Source of the DNA: Cyanothece sp. BG0011
Lineage (GTDB): Bacteria; Cyanobacteriota; Cyanobacteriia; Cyanobacteriales; Microcystaceae
Assembly (NCBI RefSeq): GCF_003013815.1
Contig: NZ_PRLH01000144.1
Span: 1-43,912, forward strand
Direction of reading: 5' to 3'
DNA: 43,912 nt
Below are positions 23,681 to 32,611 of this stretch, in pieces. Each line of letters begins with the position of its first letter. The stretch's first letter is position 1. Below the pieces are notes generated by a model. It saw nothing but the letters and a program-made list of their open reading frames with translations. It had not been told where the DNA came from and did no database searches. The position numbers and the translations under genes were made by a program.

Positions 23681-25300
23681 GTGAAAAAAATTTTGATTTT
23701 GATCGTCTACTTATGTGGCTTACCAACTTTTGTTTTAAAAACCCTTGCTCAACCGTCTCAAACCTTCAGTCAAGTTGATGCTTCTCTGGCTCAAACTTCG
23801 TCTTGTTTAACATCTTTACCAGAAACAGAAAATGAAAGCTTTTTTATTCAATCTATTAATATAGAAGGAAATACCGTACTTCATACAGAAATTTCTCAGC
23901 TAACTCGTCCCTTTAATGAACAAACAGTAACCTTAGAAAGTTTATTATGTTTGCGATCGCAAATTACTGATCTTTATCTGGCTAATGGCTATATCAATTC
24001 TGGGGCTTTTTTACCTAATAATCAAGATTTAAGTCAAGAAATTGTTACGATTCAAGTCAGAGAAGGAACCTTAGAAGAAATACAAATTATTGGGTTACAA
24101 CGTTTACAAGATAATTATATTCGTAGTCGTCTCCAATTTGCTACCGAAACCCCTTTAAATCAAAAGAGTATCGAGGAAGCCTTAGAATTATTAAAATTAG
24201 ATCCTTTAATTCAACAAATTAACGCCGAATTAACCGCAGGAAAAGCACCGGGGCAAAGTATTTTAATGGTTGAAGTTCAAGAAGCTTCCGCTTTTCAAGC
24301 AACCATTGGCACAGATAATTATCGTCCTCCTAGCATCGGTTCGACTCAAGGAATTGTGGCTTTAAATCATAATAATTTATTAGGTTGGGGAGATAGTATT
24401 TATGCTGAATATGACCGCACCGAAGGACTTGATTTTTATAATTTTTCCTACACGGTTCCTGTTAATGCTGACGATGGAACCATTAGCTTTCGTTATTGGA
24501 ATAGTGATAGTGGTATTATTTCTGAGGAATTTGATGAATTTGATATTAATAGTGAAAATGAAACCCTTTCTTTTACTTTTCGTCAACCCATTATTAAAAA
24601 TCTTAATCATGAATTGAGTTTAGGAATTACATTTGATCGTCGTCGAGAACAAACTTTCTTATTAGATGAACCGTTTTCTTTATCGATTGCAGCAGAAAAT
24701 GGTACAATCAAATTAACAGGAATTCGTTTTTTTAAAGAATATTTAAACCGAGGAAAAACCACTGTATTAGCGGTTCGTTCTCAGTTTAATTTTGGGGTTG
24801 ATTTATTTAATCCAACCATTAATAATATTGGAGTAGATGGGCGTTTTTTTTCTTGGCAAGGTCAAGTACAATGGGTCAAACAATTATCCCCCAGATTGTT
24901 ATTCTTAACCAGTATTGATACTCAAGTTACCCCAGATTCTTTACTTCCTTTAGAACAAATTCCTATTGGTGGTATTAATAGTGTGCGAGGATATCGTCAA
25001 AATAAACTCTTAACTGATAATGGTTTTATTGCTTCGATTGAAACTCAATTTTCCCTTTTAGAAAATTCCAGAGTCTTACAATTAACTCCTTTTTTTGAAT
25101 TAGGAACGGGATGGAATCATTTACTACCAGACCCCGATCCTGCTACATTAATAAGTGTTGGATTAGGCTTACGTTGGGCAATTACCTCTAATATTGGTCT
25201 TCGTGTTGATTATGGCATTCCTCTAGAACCCACCAGAAAACAAGGTAACTCTTGGCAAGAAAATGGGTTTTATTTCTCCTTACGTTATCAACCTTTTTGA
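23681..25300 (+). CDS. ShlB/FhaC/HecB family outer-membrane transporter (TpsB)
   Basis: The 539-residue protein begins at a GTG (23681), with a signal peptide ending near LAQPS. One or two POTRA regions span about 55-210: SFFIQSINIEGNTVL, LYLANGYINSGAF and EIQIIGLQRLQDNYIRSRL. A beta barrel with the ShlB-type NHNNLLGWGD and the Omp85-family loop motif GGINSVRGYRQ follows, ending in F (YQPF). TpsB proteins secrete large TpsA partners with TPS domains. No TpsA gene is in the window. The gene stands between the small secreted protein's terminator and acpH. Confidence 0.9.
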   Translation: MKKILILIVYLCGLPTFVLKTLAQPSQTFSQVDASLAQTSSCLTSLPETENESFFIQSINIEGNTVLHTEISQLTRPFNEQTVTLESLLCLRSQITDLYLANGYINSGAFLPNNQDLSQEIVTIQVREGTLEEIQIIGLQRLQDNYIRSRLQFATETPLNQKSIEEALELLKLDPLIQQINAELTAGKAPGQSILMVEVQEASAFQATIGTDNYRPPSIGSTQGIVALNHNNLLGWGDSIYAEYDRTEGLDFYNFSYTVPVNADDGTISFRYWNSDSGIISEEFDEFDINSENETLSFTFRQPIIKNLNHELSLGITFDRRREQTFLLDEPFSLSIAAENGTIKLTGIRFFKEYLNRGKTTVLAVRSQFNFGVDLFNPTINNIGVDGRFFSWQGQVQWVKQLSPRLLFLTSIDTQVTPDSLLPLEQIPIGGINSVRGYRQNKLLTDNGFIASIETQFSLLENSRVLQLTPFFELGTGWNHLLPDPDPATLISVGLGLRWAITSNIGLRVDYGIPLEPTRKQGNSWQENGFYFSLRYQPF

Positions 25301-25347
25301 ATAGGAAAAGATCGGTTAAAATACTAGATTAGAATTACTTTTTAGTT

Positions 25348-25941
25348 ATGAATTATTTAGCTCATTTATTATTAGCAGAAAATACCCCAGACTCTCGCAT
25401 TGGAAACTTATTAGGAGATTTTGTCAAAGGAAGAATCGATCAAGAAAATTCTCCCTATTCTCCAGGAATTATTAAAGGAATTAGAACCCATTTTAAAGTA
25501 GATGCGTTTACCGATACCCATGAGGTTTTTAAACAGAGTAAAAAAAGAATTTATTCATCTCAGGGACGCTTCTCTGGGGTTTTAATTGATGTTTTTTATG
25601 ATCACTTTTTGGCTAAAAATTGGGATTTATTTTCTTCAGAAAAGTTAGAAACCTTTGCTGACAATATTTATATTATTTTACAGAAAAATTATTATTTACT
25701 TCCTGAAAAATTACAGTTAATTTTACCTAGAATTATTCTAGAAAACTGGTTAGTTTCTTATCAAAAAACAGAAGGAATTCAACAAACCTGTCAACGACTG
25801 GGTAGACGAATTAAACGACCCAATCATTTTGCGATCGCTCATCATGATTTACAACAAAACTACCCTGAATTAGAGAGGGATTTCTTTTCATTTTTCCCTC
25901 AACTTGTCAAGTATGTTGAGCAAAATCGTCACACTTTTTAA
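25348..25941 (+). CDS. acpH: acyl carrier protein phosphodiesterase (AcpH family)
   Basis: The 197-residue protein begins MNYLAHLLLAENTPDSRIGNLLGDFVKG and has FKVDAFTDTHEVF and IDVFYDHFLAKNW, the conserved His/Asp metal pattern of AcpH (DUF479). Family enzymes remove the 4'-phosphopantetheine arm from acyl carrier protein. Cyanobacterial copies are common but poorly tested. It lies 47 bases after the TpsB gene and converges with DUF2839, whose stop is one base away. No membrane segment is present. Confidence 0.9.
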   Translation: MNYLAHLLLAENTPDSRIGNLLGDFVKGRIDQENSPYSPGIIKGIRTHFKVDAFTDTHEVFKQSKKRIYSSQGRFSGVLIDVFYDHFLAKNWDLFSSEKLETFADNIYIILQKNYYLLPEKLQLILPRIILENWLVSYQKTEGIQQTCQRLGRRIKRPNHFAIAHHDLQQNYPELERDFFSFFPQLVKYVEQNRHTF

Positions 25942-25942
25942 C

Positions 25943-26155
25943 CTATTGAACATCCCACCAACCCAAACCGGGGCCGACAACACGAACCGTTAGCCAAATA
26001 GCGACCATAATACCAATACCCACCCAAGCGCCTTTTGTGGTCCATTGATAAAAAGCTTGAGCTTGACGTTTAGAAACAGGAACCCAAGGTAAAATACGTT
26101 CTTCTTGACCGTACTGTTCTCCTAAAGCTTCTTTGCGACGTTTGGCTTCACCCAT
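25943..26155 (-). CDS. DUF2839 family small membrane protein
   Basis: The 70-residue protein starts MGEAKRRKEALGEQYG, the hallmark of DUF2839. A membrane helix (about 42-62, GAWVGIGIMVAIWLTVRVVG) and a short aromatic tail follow. The family is cyanobacterial and unassigned, probably in the thylakoid or plasma membrane. It converges with acpH at a one-base gap, so no separate terminator fits between them. Confidence 0.85.
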   Translation of the reverse strand: MGEAKRRKEALGEQYGQEERILPWVPVSKRQAQAFYQWTTKGAWVGIGIMVAIWLTVRVVGPGLGWWDVQ

Positions 26156-26640
26156 ATCTTATCCTACAACTCATCTTTTTTTATCATAACCGTTGAAGGG
26201 AAATCTTAAAAACATCGGGAATTCATTCCCCAAAGACCCTTACCGTCGTAGCATAGATCATGAAACTCAATTTTTTGGGGTTGGTGACACTTCACCCAAC
26301 TTGACTTATTCAGTCTCTTTTCCCTGTCGGCCCTACCTTGAATATTACCCATGATCACTCTATTTTAGATATAGCTCAAGCCGTTAATATGACCTAAACC
26401 ATAGGGTGTTTTGAACAGACCTTTAGTGAAAAAATTTTCTTAACCTAGAACAGATACAAGCTGAATAGACAGTGACACTGATATGATTGATCCTCGTTTA
26501 GATTATATCCTAGAAACCCATCAAACCTCTGTTTTGTCGTCTCAACCTTTATATTTTCTTCAGCCGTCACCCAACAAAAAATCATCCATCAATTGACGAG
26601 GCTTTTGTTAGCAAGTCTTCTCCTTAACCCACTCATTAAA
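26156..26640. other. intergenic region with no convincing gene
   Basis: The 485 bases hold only short frames, the longest being 36 codons from an ATG at 26481. Nothing resembles a protein family or a known RNA. The region contains the promoter side of DUF2839 and the leader of DUF1824. I see no inverted repeat of note. Confidence 0.5.
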
Positions 26641-27069
26641 ATGATTACCATGACTCAAGCGAATAGTAATTTAAGTGTTGATGAAGCCCTCAAAATCCTT
26701 AAAGACTATAGTTGTCTCCAGATTAAAATTGTAGATTTTGAAGCAGATAAACATAAATTACGTCAAGCTATCAAAATTGTTTCAGATTTGTGTGTCACTG
26801 AAAATCTTGGTATTTGTGCTGATAGCTTTGAAGAAGGATTCAAAACCCTGAAAAGTTATCTCAAAGCCTTAGACATCTCTGAAAATGTAGACCCCTCTCC
26901 TACAGCCCCCAGACAAACCCCCATCTACATTAAATTTAATACTGAAACCATGTCTTACTATGTGGATTACTACACAGGAAGTTACCGAGGGGTTTTAATT
27001 TCGTGTCAATCGGATAACCATAACTTAGTGGGAACCTACGGTCATTTTCCTCTCAATTTATTTGAGTAA
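26641..27069 (+). CDS. DUF1824 family protein
   Basis: The soluble protein ends in the DUF1824 signature IYIKFNTETMSYYVDYYTGSYRGVLISCQS and GTYGHFPLNLFE, and has LGICADSFEEGFKTLKSYLKAL in the middle. The start may be the ATG at 26641 or the ATG at 26650 (MTQANSN). An upstream TTG at 26593 gives an unlikely hydrophobic extension. The size of 140-142 residues fits the family, which is confined to cyanobacteria and plastid-bearing relatives and has unknown function. The map gene lies 95 bases on. Confidence 0.85.
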   Translation: MITMTQANSNLSVDEALKILKDYSCLQIKIVDFEADKHKLRQAIKIVSDLCVTENLGICADSFEEGFKTLKSYLKALDISENVDPSPTAPRQTPIYIKFNTETMSYYVDYYTGSYRGVLISCQSDNHNLVGTYGHFPLNLFE

Positions 27070-27164
27070 TTCTGCTTGGTTAATCGATGCTCCTGAACCC
27101 TAGGGATCAAGAAATTTGGTATCATAGAAAAAAAATCATTATTAGTTAATTTCACCTCGAAAAC

Positions 27165-27926
27165 ATGGGAGAAACCATTACCTTATTATCGAAACGAGAA
27201 ATTGAAAAAATGCGTCGGGCTGGCCGCTTAGCCGCCGAATTGTTAGACCATTTAGCCGACATGGTTAAACCAGGGGTTAGTACCTTAGAAATTAATGATG
27301 AAGCGGAAAAATGGACTCAAGCCCACGGCGCAACTAGCGCACCTTTAGGGTATCATGGTTTTCCTAAATCGATTTGTACCAGTGTTAATCATGTCATTTG
27401 TCACGGTATTCCTAACGCCAAACAAATCCTTCAAGAGGGGGATATTATTAACATCGATGTTACCCCTATTTTAGATGGCTATCACGGGGATACCTCAAGA
27501 ACTTTCTTTGTGGGTACTCCTTCTCCTTTAGCCAAACGATTGGTAGAAGTGACCGAAAAATGTTTAACCGAAGCCATTCAAACCGTTAAACCTGGGTCAA
27601 GAATTGGAGACATCGGGGCTGCTATCCAAGAATGTGCCGAACCTCAAGGATTTTCTGTGGTCAGGGATTTTGTCGGCCACGGCGTGAGTAATATCTTTCA
27701 TACTGCCCCCCAAGTTCCCCATTATGGAAAGCGCGGAAAGGGCAAAAAACTACGGCCTGGGATGGTATTTACCATTGAACCTATGATTAATGAGGGGACT
27801 TGGGAAGCCGTCATTTTAGAAGATGGTTGGACGGCTATCACTAAAGATGGTAAGTTATCGGCACAGTTTGAACATACCATTGCTGTGACAGACACAGGCG
27901 TGGAAATTTTAACCCTTCCTGATTAA
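27165..27926 (+). CDS. map: methionine aminopeptidase, type I
   Basis: It removes the initiator Met from new proteins using two metal ions. The 253-residue protein carries all ligands and catalytic residues of the type I family: His80 in NHVICHGIP, Asp98 and Asp109 in INIDVTPILDGYHGDTSRTF, His172 in GHGVSNIFH, Glu205 in FTIEPM and Glu236 in QFEHTI. There is no N-terminal zinc-finger extension. A VOC gene follows two bases after the stop, implying a shared transcript. Confidence 0.96.
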   Translation: MGETITLLSKREIEKMRRAGRLAAELLDHLADMVKPGVSTLEINDEAEKWTQAHGATSAPLGYHGFPKSICTSVNHVICHGIPNAKQILQEGDIINIDVTPILDGYHGDTSRTFFVGTPSPLAKRLVEVTEKCLTEAIQTVKPGSRIGDIGAAIQECAEPQGFSVVRDFVGHGVSNIFHTAPQVPHYGKRGKGKKLRPGMVFTIEPMINEGTWEAVILEDGWTAITKDGKLSAQFEHTIAVTDTGVEILTLPD

Positions 27927-27928
27927 AA

Positions 27929-28297
27929 ATGTTGCAATATCGCACTGCTTTTTTAACCTTAGGGACGACTAATTTTGAATTAGTCGTTAATTTTTACAGT
28001 CAATTATTATCCCAACAACCCCACCCCTATCAACCCAAACGTTATGCTCAATTTAACTTATTGGGGTTACGGTTGGGGATTTTTCAGCCTCAAAGTAGCC
28101 ATGAAACTGAGTTTAACAATGCAGCCAGAAGTGGTTTAAGTTTGTGTTTAGAAGTGGAAAACTTAGAAAATGCGATCGCTTTTTTAACAGAGATGGGTTA
28201 TCCTACTCCTGGAAAGATTAATGTAGCGTCTCATGGTCAAGAAATTTATGCTTATGACCCCGATGGTAATCGTTTAATTTTACATCAATCTTCCTAA
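27929..28297 (+). CDS. VOC (glyoxalase/bleomycin resistance) superfamily protein
   Basis: The 122-residue protein has the paired beta-alpha-beta-beta-beta units of the VOC fold: FLTLGTTNFELVVNFYSQLL, ARSGLSLCLEVENLENAIAFL, and the final YAYDPDGNRLILHQ. The metal and substrate role is open; the family covers glyoxalase I, dioxygenases and antibiotic-binding proteins. The start is two bases after the map stop, and the gene converges with Uma2 at a three-base gap. Confidence 0.88.
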   Translation: MLQYRTAFLTLGTTNFELVVNFYSQLLSQQPHPYQPKRYAQFNLLGLRLGIFQPQSSHETEFNNAARSGLSLCLEVENLENAIAFLTEMGYPTPGKINVASHGQEIYAYDPDGNRLILHQSS

Positions 28298-28300
28298 ATA

Positions 28301-28903
28301 TTAGCGAGGTAAAATATCATTTAAACAAAGTTTTAAACTTGGTAAACTAGGAGAAATAATGGATTCTGTTAAACGATATTGTTTTTGTTGATAATCTTCA
28401 TCAATCAGTTCACAAACTGTAAAGGTAGGTTGTTTCGGTTTGCCGATAAAAGCAACACCACCTAACCCTTGATAATCCACAATCCAATATTCCCGAATTC
28501 CTAATAAAGCATATTCTTCTACTTTTCTAGCATAATCTGTTTCCCAATTACTACTTACCACTTCAACCACTAATTTAATGGATTTCCCTAACGTAATTAC
28601 TGGTTCTTTTTTCCATAGGGGTTCATGTACTAAAACCGTTTCATCGAGTACAATAATATCGGGACGGCGAGCGGTTGGGGTGTTAGCAAACGGACGAATT
28701 AAACAAGTTCTAGGAATAAACCAAGTGGGTTGTTCTGCTGTTAAAGCAATACCCATTTGAGTTGCTAATTTACCACTAACAGTTTCATGGAGTCCTGTTG
28801 GTTCCATATCAATTAATTCTCCATCAACCAATTCATAGCGAGGGGAATCACCATATTGATTAATAAAAGTTTCTAAAGTAAGAAATTGAGAGGATGTTAC
28901 CAT
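28301..28903 (-). CDS. Uma2 family (DUF820) endonuclease-like protein
   Basis: The 200-residue protein belongs to the Uma2/DUF820 family, a PD-(D/E)XK-type nuclease fold abundant in cyanobacteria. The elements are YELVDGELIDMEPTG, RPDIIVLDE (first Asp), LVVEVVSSNWETDYARKVEEYA (Glu and Lys of the motif) and GIREYWIVDYQ. Biological roles are not settled, and many copies occur per genome. It lies alone, opposite to map-VOC. Confidence 0.92.
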   Translation of the reverse strand: MVTSSQFLTLETFINQYGDSPRYELVDGELIDMEPTGLHETVSGKLATQMGIALTAEQPTWFIPRTCLIRPFANTPTARRPDIIVLDETVLVHEPLWKKEPVITLGKSIKLVVEVVSSNWETDYARKVEEYALLGIREYWIVDYQGLGGVAFIGKPKQPTFTVCELIDEDYQQKQYRLTESIISPSLPSLKLCLNDILPR

Positions 28904-29006
28904 GATACATAATATTCGTTATACAATTTTTTGTCTGTGTAACGTGCGGCATGAGTTACTTTAATGCAAAAAATAACTTATCAATTTAAGAACTGAGCCT
29001 TTAATC

Positions 29007-29615
29007 ATGTATATTTTAACAGAATTACAGTATAAAAAAGAAGCAGAGCCAATTTTAAAAAAAATATTTATTGATGATGATCCCTTTGGAAAATGCGTTA
29101 ATTCAAGTATAGAGGAAAGTTTGATAGTTTTTCCTTGTCGTAGTTATATTGAACCTCACTTAATAGAAGGAATAATTAAAGTTGCATATAAATTAAAAGA
29201 AAAAAACTGCTATTTAACAAATATATTTAGATATGATGATACTCCGAATCATTATTATATTTCCTTATCTGAATTATCTGAAGAATATCTAAGGTCATCA
29301 TCTAATATTTCCTCAAATGAAGTAACATTAAAGATAGATGATTGGATTGAATATGTAATCTATTCTGAGAAGGGAACTTGGGGATTGATGATATCTCATG
29401 AACGTCATGGGATACTTGCTGGATCATCTCAATTCATTAATATTATACGTCAGTCTGTTTCTGATTTAGATAATCAAGTACATCTTTTTCTTGACAAAAT
29501 TGAATCGTTGAGGTTTAGTCCTAATGCTACATTAGAATGGGTGCCAGAATTACTCTATCACATTTATAATAAAGAAAAGGCTCAAGAAATGCTATCTCGA
29601 ATAAAAATGCTGTAA
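29007..29615 (+). CDS. unknown protein, 202 aa, AT-rich
   Basis: I do not recognise this protein. It has 202 residues, is acidic, shows mixed helix and strand, and carries no signal peptide or membrane helix. Recognisable stretches are HYYISLSELSEEYLRS, WIEYVIYSEKGTWGLMISHERH and GILAGSSQFINIIR. The WGLM-x-S-x-E-x-x-G-I pattern is of the kind seen in immunity proteins of polymorphic toxins, but no toxin gene adjoins it. Codon use is more AT-rich than in sbcD or map, suggesting acquisition. The gene starts 103 bases after the Uma2 start and ends 58 bases before sbcD. Confidence 0.6.
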   Translation: MYILTELQYKKEAEPILKKIFIDDDPFGKCVNSSIEESLIVFPCRSYIEPHLIEGIIKVAYKLKEKNCYLTNIFRYDDTPNHYYISLSELSEEYLRSSSNISSNEVTLKIDDWIEYVIYSEKGTWGLMISHERHGILAGSSQFINIIRQSVSDLDNQVHLFLDKIESLRFSPNATLEWVPELLYHIYNKEKAQEMLSRIKML

Positions 29616-29673
29616 ATACTTCTATTTATTAATTTAGGGAGAATATTGATTTTATCAATTATAAATTATCATT

Positions 29674-30894
29674 ATGATCAAAGTTCTTCACTTTTCTGAT
29701 ATTCATCTCGGTAGCGGATTTTCTCACGGAAAAATTAACACAAATACTGGTTTAAACACTCGTTTAGAAGACTTTATTAATTGTTTAAAGTTATGTATTG
29801 ATCGGGCAATTAACGAACCTGTTGACCTCGTTTTATTTGGGGGTGATGCCTTTCCTGATGCCACACCCCCTCCTTATATTCAAGAGGCCTTTGCTGCTCA
29901 ATTTCGACGCTTAGCTGATGCGAATATACCCACCATTTTATTAGTGGGAAACCATGATCAACACTCTCAAGGAAATGGAGGGGCAAGTTTATGTATTTAT
30001 CGCACCTTAGCGGTTCCTGGTTTTATTGTTGGAGATAACTTAATTACCCATAAAATAAGCACTAATAATGGTGATATTCAAGTGATAACTTTACCTTGGT
30101 TAACTCGTTCTTCTTTATTAACCAAATCCAAAACAGAAGGGTTATCTTTAGACGAAATTAATCAGTTATTAATCAAAGCATTAGAACCGGTTTTAGAAGA
30201 AGAAATAAGAAAATTAGATCCCAATCTTCCTACTATTTTATTAGGTCATTTAATGGTCAACCGTGCCAGATTTGGGGCAGAACAATTTTTAGCCGTGGGA
30301 CGAGGGTTTACTATTCCTATTTCCCTATTAATCCGTCCTGAATTTGATTATGTTGCCCTCGGCCATGTCCATAAACATCAAAATCTTAATCCTACTAATG
30401 ATCCCCCTGTCATTTATCCAGGAAGCATAGAAAGGGTTGATTTTAGTGAAGAAAAAGAAGAAAAAGGGTATATCTTAATTCATCTTAAAAAAGGGGAAGT
30501 TAATTGGGATTTTTGTCCTTTACCGGCTCGTCCTTTTCTCACCATAAAAGTTGATATTTCCCAATCAGAAGATCCTCAAGGGGACTTAGTTAAAGCCATT
30601 GAAAAAAAGACTATTGAGAATACGGTAGTCAGAGTTAATTATCAGATTCGTTCTGAACAATTAGAGCTAATTAATAATACTGTCATTCATGAAGCTTTAA
30701 AAGCTGCCCATAGTTATACCATTCGTCCTGAAATTATTAGTCAATTGTCCCGTCCTCGTTTACCCGAATTAGGAATCGGAAAAAGTTTAGATCCCATCGA
30801 AGCATTAAAAACCTATCTTGATAATCAAGAAGACATTAAGGACATTAGGAATGATATGTTAGAAGCAGCACAATTATTATTAACTGAAGAATAA
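29674..30894 (+). CDS. sbcD: exonuclease SbcCD, subunit D
   Basis: The 406-residue protein is an Mre11-type metallophosphoesterase acting with SbcC in double-strand-break and hairpin processing. Metal motifs are DIHLG (Asp9, His11), GGDAF, GNHD, GHLMVNRA and GHVHKHQ. The C-terminal part after about 270 is the capping domain. sbcC is not adjacent; the partner must be elsewhere. The next gene downstream is convergent. Confidence 0.92.
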   Translation: MIKVLHFSDIHLGSGFSHGKINTNTGLNTRLEDFINCLKLCIDRAINEPVDLVLFGGDAFPDATPPPYIQEAFAAQFRRLADANIPTILLVGNHDQHSQGNGGASLCIYRTLAVPGFIVGDNLITHKISTNNGDIQVITLPWLTRSSLLTKSKTEGLSLDEINQLLIKALEPVLEEEIRKLDPNLPTILLGHLMVNRARFGAEQFLAVGRGFTIPISLLIRPEFDYVALGHVHKHQNLNPTNDPPVIYPGSIERVDFSEEKEEKGYILIHLKKGEVNWDFCPLPARPFLTIKVDISQSEDPQGDLVKAIEKKTIENTVVRVNYQIRSEQLELINNTVIHEALKAAHSYTIRPEIISQLSRPRLPELGIGKSLDPIEALKTYLDNQEDIKDIRNDMLEAAQLLLTEE

Positions 30895-30916
30895 CTATTA
30901 TCAATTAATAATTCTA

Positions 30917-32503
30917 TCAAACCCTATCAATCCAGTTAATTTTTTGAGTTTTAACGGTGGTTGCATCGGGCATTTTTTGTTGACGCATTAATTCGGAGAT
31001 AGCAGCGATATCTCGATCTCTGTTCACTCCTGCTACTGCCATAATTTTATTATTTTGCAGATAAAATGCTAGAAACTCAGGTGAATCTAAATTGCCATCG
31101 ATCGCTATTTCGTCCCATTGTTCAGCGTGTCCGACATAACGCAATTTTAAGTTATATTGTCCTGACCAAAAGAAAGGCACAATTTGAGAAACGTCTTGTA
31201 ATTGATGGCGGCCTAACATATTTTTAGCGGCAATCCGTCCCTGTTGGGCTGCTAGTCGCCAATGTTCGATACGAGTTAATTTTTCCATGGGTAAGTAAGG
31301 AAACAGTGCCATATCCCCGGCTGCATACATATCTTCTATGTTCGTCTGTAGATATTGATTAACGGCGATACTGTTATCTTCTGCTTTGAGATCCCTATCG
31401 GTTAGATAGTCTGTATTGGGTACGACACCAATACCCACAATAACGAGATGGGTAGCAATGGTTTCTCCATTGTCTAATTTGACTGACTCTACTTTCTCAT
31501 TACCCTGAAATTCAACCGCTTTTGTGCCAAGTTTAAAGGTGACTCCATTGGTTTCGTGGAGTTTTTGAAACCGCTTACCTAACTTATCCCCTAATATTTT
31601 TTTGAAAGGAACCTCACTCGGAGAAACCACTGTCACGTTTAATCCCTGCTGAGTTAAACTAGCAGCTGCTTCGGTGCCGATAAAACTCGAACCGATAATT
31701 AAAACGTTTTTGACATCTTTAGCTGTTTCTAAGATTAAGTTCACATCTTCCGGTTGACGTAAAGTGAAGATATTAGCTAAATTTGACCCTGGTATCTTTA
31801 ATTGTTTAGCCTTTCCCCCTGTGGCTAAGAGTAAGGAATCATATTCAAGACGAGAATTATCGTCAAAAGTCAGGGTTTTCTGGGATGGGTCGACTTTTGT
31901 GACGGTTTTGCCCAATTTTAATTCGATATCATATTGATCGTAAAATTCATGACTCCGTAAAGTTAACCCCTTTTCTCTGGTTTTTCCTTGTAAATACTTC
32001 TTACTTAATAGTGTGCGATCATAAGGTAATTTTTCTTCGGCACTAATGAAAATGATTTTACCCTGAAACCCTTCTTGTCGTAATGTCTCCACTGCGTTGA
32101 TTCCTGCTGCACCGGCACCCAAAATAACAAAGGTGCGATTATCGACATTAGGAACATATTGAGCCATTTCTAAGGTTCGATGATGGGAGGTTTCCTCAGG
32201 CAACTGAACGAATACTTGTTCTCCTTCAACTCTAGTTATATAACTAAATAAAGAGTCTAATCCGGGTGGTTTTTCTTGTTGCCCTGCGATCGCATTAAAA
32301 CAGGCATTATGCCAAGGACACACTATTCTTTCTCCGGACAAAATTCCTTTTTCTAAAGGTGCGCCAAAGTGGGGGCAAAATGCGCCAGTTGCATAAAATT
32401 TATCGTTAATTTTAGAGAGTAATATTGGTGTATTGTTAACAGTAATTTGCTGCATTTGACCGTTTTGTAGGTCATTGATGTGGGCTACCGCTATTTCTTT
32501 CAT
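30917..32503 (-). CDS. Rieske-domain FAD/NAD(P)-dependent oxidoreductase (AIFM3-like)
   Basis: The start is ATG 32503; a TTG two codons upstream is less likely. Residues 1-105 form a Rieske [2Fe-2S] domain with ligands Cys43, His45, Cys62 and His65 (CPHFGAP, CPWHNACF). From 125 a pyridine-nucleotide disulfide oxidoreductase domain binds FAD (GAGAAGINAVETLR) and NAD(P)H, with the second FAD motif IEDMYAAGDMALFPY near 395. The layout matches animal AIFM3/Nfrl and bacterial ferredoxin-reductase-like proteins. It probably passes electrons from NAD(P)H to an unknown acceptor. No dedicated partner gene is adjacent. Confidence 0.9.
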   Translation of the reverse strand: MKEIAVAHINDLQNGQMQQITVNNTPILLSKINDKFYATGAFCPHFGAPLEKGILSGERIVCPWHNACFNAIAGQQEKPPGLDSLFSYITRVEGEQVFVQLPEETSHHRTLEMAQYVPNVDNRTFVILGAGAAGINAVETLRQEGFQGKIIFISAEEKLPYDRTLLSKKYLQGKTREKGLTLRSHEFYDQYDIELKLGKTVTKVDPSQKTLTFDDNSRLEYDSLLLATGGKAKQLKIPGSNLANIFTLRQPEDVNLILETAKDVKNVLIIGSSFIGTEAAASLTQQGLNVTVVSPSEVPFKKILGDKLGKRFQKLHETNGVTFKLGTKAVEFQGNEKVESVKLDNGETIATHLVIVGIGVVPNTDYLTDRDLKAEDNSIAVNQYLQTNIEDMYAAGDMALFPYLPMEKLTRIEHWRLAAQQGRIAAKNMLGRHQLQDVSQIVPFFWSGQYNLKLRYVGHAEQWDEIAIDGNLDSPEFLAFYLQNNKIMAVAGVNRDRDIAAISELMRQQKMPDATTVKTQKINWIDRV

Positions 32504-32611
32504 GGACAACTATATGGGTTGCGTCTTGTCAATATTCTCCTTAAATCAAATTAATTTGACATCTAGCTATAGACTGAGAATCATTGAACAGAAATTTTTG
32601 CCCATCAAACT

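Noticed and set aside
24380-24617. Short frames on both strands inside the TpsB gene
   Set aside because: They are Ile- and Asn-rich shadows of an AT-rich gene with a good domain assignment.
26156-26640. Search for an RNA gene or small protein in this gap
   Set aside because: Only a 36-codon frame without homology clues and no stable hairpin or terminator was found.
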